Below, piece after piece: positions 57,061 through 64,000 of a DNA stretch of 64,000 nucleotides. Position 1 is the stretch's first letter. Each line of letters begins with the position of its first letter. The notes under the pieces are model-generated. The model did not search any database. It was not told where the DNA came from and saw only the letters and a list, made by a program, of their open reading frames with translations. Made by a program: the position numbers and the translations under genes. The DNA is taken from NCBI GenBank assembly GCA_039000515.1, contig JBCFYV010000100.1, positions 55,613,433-55,677,432 on the forward strand. Direction: 5' to 3'. The DNA comes from Timema cristinae (taxonomy: Eukaryota > Arthropoda > Insecta > Phasmatodea > Timematidae).

Positions 57061-57115
57061 TAGTTCTCCAAGCGTCTCGTTTCAGGATATCTATCATCGG
57101 CAACACCAAAGCTCA

Positions 57116-57270
57116 TCAGGGACTTGAGGACGGACCACATTTGTCTCCTAAACAGCCGACATCCGTCTCCATGAGCTCCTCTAAGTACACCCGTCTCTTC
57201 TGTTCCCAACAGACATCGATCAGTTCGTCAACCGAGGCGAACCACGAGATGTCGCTGTCGGGACGATCGG
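57116..57270 (-). CDS. Probable last coding exon of an unidentified gene
   Basis: A 155-nt minus-strand frame starts after an AG acceptor (GATG-AG at 57272-57271) and ends at TGA (57118-57116). It reads DRPDSDISWFASVDELIDVC, then WEQKRRVYLEELMETDVG and CLGDKCGPSSSP. Codon use is strongly GC-ending, like the DH44 and ropporin exons and unlike the flanks. It contains three Cys and two Trp residues. The upstream bases contain in-frame stops, so it cannot begin here. Earlier exons should lie to the right (above 57.3 kb, perhaps beyond the window), but I did not find them. I recognise no family. The polypyrimidine tract is weak, which lowers confidence. A MITE lies 56 bp past the stop. Confidence 0.45.
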
Positions 57271-57339
57271 CTCATCAAGCATTCCACCGTGAAAATACCA
57301 TACAGATAACTAGAGAAATATGAGCTCCGTGCTTAAATA

Positions 57340-57545
57340 GTGAGAGTAGTGTGTGTGCCAGTGTCGTGTCGTGTAGTGTTGACAGGGTAAGCAGAGTTTG
57401 CTGCAACTGTACCTGTGATATGTTCTCCCCCACTCTGTCCCCATTTGACCAATCATACATAGGCTCTGCTTCACACACCTCACATGGGAATGTATCAGTG
57501 TCGTGTAGTTGAGTGTCGCCAGGGTAAGCAGAGCTGAGTGCACAT
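57340..57545. repeat. Diverged direct duplication, about 140 bp apart
   Basis: CAGTGTCGTGT...GTAGTG/GAGTGT...CAGGGTAAGCAGAG occurs at about 57359-57396 and 57496-57534. Confidence 0.7.
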
Positions 57546-58020
57546 TGCCTGGATATAATATTTAATCAAAGTCGTTAGAGAGGATCTAGAGAAAATTGAT
57601 TCTTTCCCATTTTGCTCTTCAGTAAACTACCTTTAATTTTAGAATAAGTTATTTTATTCTAGAAACCCTTTTTGGTGAACATTATTAAAAACCTTGATAC
57701 CAACTTTTATCCTGATTGGTAAGATGGTTTGGTCTCTAGACCGAGATACAGACAGACATACAGTTTCAGGAGATCATGAAACGCCGAAATTTATCAAAAC
57801 CTAGAGTTTGACTTTTTTTTTTGACAATCACAATACCTATCTCCCCGATGCGTCGAAAAAATATTTAAAATGCTAACTTGTTTATAACCATTATCATTAC
57901 TTTTTCATTTTTTCTTATTGATCGGTTATGTTGGCTGCATTGCATTGTCACACTGGTACCGATAGGTTGGAGCACACCGCCTTAGAGTGGTGGGGAGAGG
58001 GGGGCAGGCATTGGACCAGG
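57546..58020. other. Intergenic DNA
   Basis: AT-rich, with no gene or repeat recognised. Confidence 0.5.
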
Positions 58021-58022
58021 GA

Positions 58023-58326
58023 GGGACCGGGTGGTATGGGGGTAAGGTGTCAACACTTCTGTGCTGGGAATCTGGGGTTCAATCCTCGGTCCCGGCACAG
58101 ATTTATCTAATCACCAAACCCTTCCTTCACCTCTGACAAGACGTGTATTAATCACAACTTGTGTATGTGGGGAATGCCAGACCTCCACCGTGGTTCGGAT
58201 CCCACGTTAAACTGTAGGTCATCCATTTCATCTTACAATCACCCTACCATTACACATTAGCGTAAGTGCGTATAAACCTAACGGGTAGTAAGACGCGGTG
58301 CTAATAATAATAATAATAATAATAAA
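58023..58326 (+). mobile_element. SINE-A, full length
   Basis: The head GGGACCGGGTGGTATGGGGG, B box GGGGTTCAATCC, body and tail with CCTAACGGGTAGTAAGAC plus (AAT)n are present. Confidence 0.9.
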
Positions 58327-58554
58327 TACCTTGGAAGCACCATCTTAAAGGACAACACTGTTGAGTGACAAATTCTCAATCGGACACAGAAAGCTTCAAT
58401 CTCTCTCTTACAGTCAAGTGATAAACCCGACTGTTGGGGGTAGCAAAATATCACAGAGAGAAAAATTACTTAAGGATCAAATAGTCAAAGCTTTTATTTA
58501 TGCTTTATAGTGAGGATTACTCCATCTAGATATCATGTTCTGAAAATTTAAAAA

Positions 58555-58633
58555 TGACACCTGGCCATGGGAATCAAACCCGGGACCTTCAGCTTAGTAC
58601 GCCAATGCTCTATCCACTGAGCTATCCAGGAAT
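58555..58633 (-). tRNA. tRNA-like sequence, probably a SINE head or pseudogene
   Basis: Minus strand shows a good D arm (GCTCAGTGGATAGAGC), a pairable anticodon arm around GTACTAA, and GGGTTTGATTCCC in the T arm. The acceptor stem pairs at only about 5 of 7 positions and the T stem is broken, so a working tRNA is unlikely. Confidence 0.4.
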
Positions 58634-58735
58634 CATCCCGTGCCTAGTGTCAATCTTCACTCATATTTTAAGGCAGAGTCTATGATGGACGTGTGGAAAT
58701 CATCGGCTACAAATGTGTGATTTATTAAGATCATG

Positions 58736-58925
58736 AATGCCAGGCCTCCACCGTGGTTCGGATCCCACGTTAAACTGTAGGTCCTCCATTTCATCTCACA
58801 ATCATCCTACCATTACACATTAGTGTAAGTGCGTACAACCCGAACGGGTAGTAAGATATGGTGATGATGATGATAATAATAATAATAATAATAATAATAA
58901 TATAATAATAATAATAATAATAAAG
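58736..58925 (+). mobile_element. 5'-truncated SINE-A
   Basis: Starts ATGCCAGGCCTCCACCGTGG and runs through the tail (ACCCGAACGGGTAGTAAG) into a long (AAT)n. It is fused to the short repeat at 58655-58720. Confidence 0.85.
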
Positions 58926-59570
58926 ATACGAGCTATCAGATAACGCAGCCACCCTCGACTCGGTATTTGGTTTATTGCTGCCACTTGTACAAAGTTTCAT
59001 ACTTATTTTGTAATGCCCCCAAAAAACGCAAAGCGGTTATCGGGATTGCGATAAGGCGGGGGGAGGGGGGGATTGTTAAGGTTTTAATTTTTTTTAATTG
59101 TCCTCTAAAAATATTGGGGGGTAACTGTCCACCTTGCTCTCGCCAAATTCCGTCTATGTGCTCTGGTAAGATGATAAAAACTTGTTGGTTTCACTTTATT
59201 ACGTAATTATAAGTGATCAGTGCACGTAAAAGAAAGCTAAGTGTACTGTAAAGGCAGATATTAGGATGACTTGTCCTTAAACGCATTATTGTGTGTAATA
59301 GTTTATTTTAAAATGAGGTTTAACTAAGATATAAATTTGTTATAGTGAATACAAAATGCCACTGTCATTATAGTTACAGTTAAAAAGTCAAGACGTACTT
59401 AAGATTGATGACAGATTTTATGTTGTTGTTTTTTACTACCATCGTCAGTGAAGCCTCAATCTATGCTCATTATAAAACATACTTAATTAAATTATCTTTG
59501 CTAATTAAGAACTGAGAGAATTTATTACACTTGTTGATATTCTGATAGCTGACAGTTTTGAATACTTTAC
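58926..59570. other. Intergenic DNA
   Basis: No gene or clear repeat beyond a G-rich run near 59060. Confidence 0.5.
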
Positions 59571-59574
59571 CCAC

Positions 59575-59815
59575 TAGCTTCGGTGATCGAATAGTATAAG
59601 TTGTCATTCTTGCAATATAATGAAACTGCAGATTACGGGGAGGTTGGAGCTCCAATCCCGGTGCGGGGATTTTTTTTTTACTAAATTTGTTTTAAATTCT
59701 ACTCTCCACGAAAATGCGGGTAAACATCCTCTAAATTCAACCTTCCTCATTCCTAATCCACTTGAGTATTATTAGTATATATACGTATAGCATAAACGAG
59801 TAGTAAGATACGGCT
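59575..59815 (+). mobile_element. SINE-B copy
   Basis: AGCTTCGGTGATCGAATAGT, GGAGCTCCAATCCCGGTGCG, CTCTCCACGAAAATGCGGG and ATAAACGAGTAGTAAGATAC are ordered. A second head fragment (GTGGTCGGGTGGTTTAAGG) lies at 59833. Confidence 0.8.
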
Positions 59816-59969
59816 CCAAAAAAAATCTGTACTGGTGGTCGGGTGGTTTAAGGCATCACTTCCACAACATATTGGATTGCTGATGACGCGGAAAGGATGG
59901 AAGTGTCTGGTGGGCACATGGTTTAAGGTTTCAACCTCACATTAACTACCAGTGAAAGGATTTTGTTTT

Positions 59970-60215
59970 TGCACCGCCTTTTTACTACCCGTTCGGGTTA
60001 TACGCTTTTAATCACGCTAATGGATTAGGAATTGGGAAGGTTGAATTAGAGGAAGTGAACCCGCATTTGCGTGGAGGGAGAGTGGAAAACCATTTAGGAA
60101 ACCCCCCCCCCCCCCCAGTTCACCCGACCGAGATTCGAACCTCGATCTCCCCGTCCTCAACAGTCGAGCTCAATACGACTAGCGCGTTAGCCAACTATGC
60201 CACCGAGGCGGGTCA
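59970..60215 (-). mobile_element. SINE-B variant, complete
   Basis: GCACCGCCTTTTTACTACCC, GCATTTGCGTGGAGGGAGAG, GAGATTCGAACCTCGATCTC and a head ending GCCACCGAGGCGGGT. Confidence 0.9.
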
Positions 60216-60221
60216 CTAATG

Positions 60222-60396
60222 TATTAGAAAGCTTTAGTTTAGAGAAAGTGCACCCGCATTCACGTGAAGGCCTAGTATAAAATTATTTTAAAAACAGTGC
60301 ACCCGATCCAGGATTAAACCTCGAACACTCTGTCTTCGAAAGTTCTAGTCCAACACGAGAGTAGCGCGTCAGAGCATGCGGCAACCGAAGTGGGTT
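60222..60396 (-). mobile_element. SINE-B copy, tail lost, beside the previous copy
   Basis: GCACCCGCATTCACGTGAAG, CCAGGATTAAACCTCGAAC and GCGTCAGAGCATGCGGCAAC. It was probably interrupted by the insertion at 59970-60215. Confidence 0.75.
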
Positions 60397-60520
60397 TGGA
60401 ATTATCGATTATGTTGGTACCATGTAAGTAGGCGAGACAAATCTAAAATTTTGAAACCTACATTTTATAGGATTTAAAATGTAAATATTAGAATTTACCT
60501 ATAGATTTAAAACAAGAAAC

Positions 60521-60810
60521 GATTACTTTAGGGGTGACCTGGCGGTCTAGGGGTAAGGTGTCGGACTTCTGTGCTGGGGTCCGGGGTTCAATCCTCGGTC
60601 CTGGCACAGATTTATCAGATTACCAAACCCTTCCTTCACCTCTGACAAGACGTGTATTAATCACAACTTGTGAATGTGTGGAATACCAGGCCTCCACCAT
60701 GGTTAGGATTCCACGTTAAACTGTAGGTCCTCCATTTCATCTCACAATCACCCTACCATTACACATTAGCGTAAGTGCGTATAACCCGAACGGGTAGTAA
60801 GACGTGGTGC

Positions 60811-60858
<48 letters not shown>

Positions 60859-60867
60859 TTACTTTAG
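60521..60867 (+). mobile_element. SINE-A with 11-bp target-site duplication
   Basis: GATTACTTTAG flanks the element (60521-60531, 60857-60867). Head, B box, body, tail and a long (AAT)n are intact, making this the best reference copy. Confidence 0.96.
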
Positions 60868-60952
60868 ACGATGAAAACTACGAAAGTTGTGTTAAACTGA
60901 TCTTAAAAAAAAAAAGCTTTAACACCAAGGCCATGGCAAAGAGTTTCTAATC

Positions 60953-61193
60953 CGCTTCGGTGGCCGCGTAGTGTAAGGCGGTATTAGCACAGTTGACTAT
61001 ACCACCTACGATGGAGAGATCAAGGTGCGAATCTAGGTCGGATGTACTAATTTTTTTTTTCTAAAATGGTTTTCCACTTTCCCTTCACACAAATGCAGGT
61101 ACAATTCTTCTAAATATAACCTTTCTAATCCCTAAAAACATTAGAGTATTAGTGCATTAGCGTATAAACCGAACGGGTAGTAAGACACGAAGC
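60953..61193 (+). mobile_element. SINE-B, complete
   Basis: CCGCTTCGGTGGCCGCGTAG, GGTGCGAATCTAGGTCGG and the tail ATAAACCGAACGGGTAGTAA are present. Confidence 0.88.
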
Positions 61194-61199
61194 TACAAA

Positions 61200-63290
61200 A
61201 AGAAATTATATCAAATTTTAAAAATATTCAAACGGTATGCCGTAATTTCAAAAAAAGAGCAATTTTCTTCAATAGAAATTTCTCGACGTCTACCAAACAG
61301 AGTTTAACTTTAAAAAGATAAATGGTGAATTCACAGTCTGAATATATTTATGTTAACGGGTGAACGTATGGACGATATAAATACAGGGTTTCCGATATCA
61401 TAAAAAAAAGTATTTGAAATCTCTAAAAAAAAATTGATCTGTATATTTGCACTAAAAATCAGAAATATTTGAAATTTAAGCTTGGATACACCTCAAATTT
61501 CGTGACTTAGACAAAAAAAAAATTGACCCAGGTGATTTTTCGTCTTGTTATTTTTAAATGGCAACGAAGGGTTTGTCCCTTACCTCTTTTGAGTTTGTTT
61601 GAAGACTGTCAAGTGGTGAAACCGTCCAAATTCAAAACTGCGGATCACAAACCACACCGGTATTTTATATATCCGTACCTACTCCCCCCCCCCCCCCCCC
61701 GGTTTGATTCTCAAACCCGGACAACCCACATTTTACAGCCCGTGCCCTCTCCTTTATCAACAAATTCCTTGTAAACCTTATCAATATCAATTTAACCTCA
61801 TATTAAACAGAGTGTACCAAAAAATAGATACTAGTTTGGGTTGCAGAGGTCGATATCACCTACTGCCCTAACCAGGTTAGCAAACTTTTTTTAAGACCCC
61901 CCCCCCCCTTTTTATTTTCGGTTCGGGTTAGACTCATTTCAAACAAATCAATCATACACTTGTAAACAATCCGATTTAAATATTAATCAAATAAATGGTA
62001 CGGCGCACAACACAGACTTTCTCTCGCTTTTATTTTAAAATAGACATTTACTAAAAACTTGTAATATTTGTGAAACTAAATAATAGGTATTTATATTGTT
62101 GTAGAAACACCACACCAAAGATCATTATTGAAATGATATACACTGTTACTTTCTCTATGGCATTAGGATCTAGGAACATTGTTACAGAAGAATTGAGAAA
62201 AGAGAAACATCTTTGGTCACCAAAGAGCATAAGAATCAAATTCAATTTCAAATAATTGATTTAAAAACTATATATTTGCTATAGCTAAGAAATTACTGGT
62301 TTTATAAAAAAATAATTCAAGTTAAAAACTTGTATCTTTAATAGTTGCGGAGAGATGATGAAAATTGAAAAATTTCCTACATTTAGACCACTCTCAAAGT
62401 AATTTTTACGAGAAAATCAGATTTTCCATCTTGTTTATTATGAAAAACAATATCTATATAGGATATTTAATCAAAATTATCGGAGAAAATTTCGAGAGAG
62501 TCGATTTTTCTTTTTTTGCGTCCTTCACTAGCCTTAAATTTAGGGTTGTAAATATAATTCCAAAAACCCCTCTATCATCTATAACAACGACGTCAAAAGA
62601 TTTAGTTATATTTTTGGGATATCCTGTACATCTGAATCCCCCCTCCCCCGGCAGACGTTCTAACCCATGTAGGGGGTCTCCTTGAGTCTCGAACGAGGGA
62701 CGACAGATGGAGCGGCGCGATCTAATATTGCACGGCCCGAGGATTTGTCGCCATTTTATGGAGGGCCATCAACAATATGGCGAGGGTGTGGGAGATATAG
62801 TTCCACCGGCCCATAGCGAGCCAAATATTCCTCTTATCAAGGTATTACATCGGCGGCCATTTGGTCCGAAACTTGATTCACACATTCGCTGAAAATACAG
62901 AGCAGAACCTGTTTGGGTGACGCAACAACTCACACACTGGTATGTCGACCCGTGATGCGTTGCAACATAAAATGGAAACAGCTGGTTGATAAACAAATAT
63001 TTAATATGGGTAATGCTTTCAAATTATTGCTTTGTGTCGTGAAAAAAAAATATCAACATCTAACGAGAATAACACACGTTCTTCCCATTTGACGGGATAT
63101 TTAAAATTCATTTTATAACAGTATAAGAAGCTGTATGCTTGTATCTCACTTTGTAGGCGCATATGCAATGATTTTATCAGTGATTTTAGACGCATGTGCA
63201 ATGCTTGAATGGATTGTTTAATGTGTCACTGAAGTGTTTATTTTACGTCATAATGTTCTCCCAGACTACCAGAATATTTATAATTGATGG
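61200..63290. other. Intergenic DNA with a GC-rich patch
   Basis: Mostly AT-rich with C runs near 61683 and 61899. A GC-rich patch at 62640-62890 has two GCCAT-type motifs (CGCCATTTTATGG, GCGGCCATTTGG) and short frames on both strands without a domain. It may be a promoter or first-exon region, unproven. Confidence 0.4.
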
Positions 63291-63299
63291 AAAAAATAA

Positions 63300-63430
63300 A
63301 CGAGTAAGGTGAAATTTGTTTAAGTGTGCACGCATTTGCTTTGCAGGAAGTCAACCCAATCTTCCCTATAAACAAAAAGACAAACTTGATGAGCCACGAC
63401 ATTTAGTCCGCTTGACCACAAATGTGGGTA
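63300..63430 (-). mobile_element. SINE-B remnant
   Basis: GTGCACGCATTTGCTTTGCA and GAGCCACGACATTTAGTCCG follow the SINE-B order, heavily decayed. Confidence 0.5.
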
Positions 63431-63689
63431 ATTTTTTAAGTTAAAATAACTCTAATTTATCCCAGCCACAGTTTTTCTCGATCTGAGCTTATAAGCCTGA
63501 TTTGGTCACACTCTAAATATGTCTTGTTTTATATTTTCCCTGGAGATTTACATATTTTATTATTTATTTTTATTCTATTCAAGTCACGTCACAAACGAAT
63601 GCTCTTTCATTTTGAGACATTTAATTATCAAACTTTATATTTAATTTAAATGTATCCGTTGACTGATTTATACTTAATTTTGTTTCAGT

Positions 63690-63850
63690 GGAATACCAGG
63701 TCGCCACGTGGTTTGGAAATTTCACGTTAAACTGTAGGTCCTTCATTTCATCTCACTATCACCTACCATTACACATTAGCGTAAGTGCGTATAACCCGAA
63801 CGGGTAGTAAGACGCGGTGCTAATAATAATAATAATAATAATAATAATAT
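63690..63850 (+). mobile_element. 5'-truncated SINE-A
   Basis: Starts GGAATACCAGGTCGCCACGT and ends with the shared tail ACCCGAACGGGTAGTAAGAC and (AAT)n. Confidence 0.87.
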
Positions 63851-64000
63851 TAAATAATAATTTTGTTTCAAAATAATTTAGAATTAAAACTATATCAAGT
63901 CGATGTTATTATTATTTGACGTTTAATGTTTTTTAAAACTCGAAAGTTGAAATTGGATTTTAAAGCCCTCATAAATTTACTCTAGTTTATATATATAAAA

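Overview
The window looks like nuclear DNA of an insect. It is AT-rich, has long intergenic stretches, carries split and single-exon genes, contains an insect diuretic-hormone gene of the CRF-like (DH44) type, and is packed with tRNA-derived SINEs, short DNA transposons, Helitron-like elements and satellite-type tandem arrays. I cannot fix the species. A hemipteroid is possible but unproven.

Only a small part of the window is protein coding, and every coding region I support lies on the minus strand. (1) DH44 neuropeptide precursor: signal-peptide exon at 8844-9097 and hormone exon at 6284-6577, separated by an intron of about 2.3 kb full of transposable elements. (2) A ropporin-1-like sperm-flagellum protein at 45281-46218, one exon, with one frame break. 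(3) A secreted Thr/Ser/Lys-rich repeat protein of about 2,000 codons at 49463-55608. It has a signal peptide, a compact N-terminal region, then a 15-residue repeat array and a different 14-residue repeat array, with a few frame breaks. (4) A probable last coding exon of an unidentified gene at 57116-57270. The single-base breaks in genes 1, 2 and at the start of 3 are all of the same kind (one base missing), so I favour consensus indels over gene death.

Layout: 1-5.7 kb, AT-rich DNA with SINE pieces, a Helitron-like element and a possible hAT-like element. 5.8-9.2 kb, the DH44 locus with a minisatellite grown over its stop codon. 9.2-19.9 kb, SINEs, LINE remnants and a hAT-like element with a nested SINE. 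19.9-23.2 kb, three tandem arrays (115-bp satellite, 50-bp array, AT-rich minisatellite). 23.2-32.9 kb, intergenic with a second Helitron-like element, MITEs and SINEs. 32.9-33.9 kb, a triplicated CRE/CCAAT unit and a promoter-like GC-rich block. 34-45 kb, SINEs, a foldback MITE, a 52-bp tandem array and a LINE 3' end. 45.2-46.3 kb, ropporin-like gene. 48.2-48.7 kb, minisatellite. 49.4-55.7 kb, repeat-protein gene. 56-64 kb, SINEs, a MITE, the orphan exon and intergenic DNA.

The genes do not form an operon or an obvious functional cluster. SINE names A to F are labels used only here. A and B are the abundant ones, and A, B and D share the same 3' tail.
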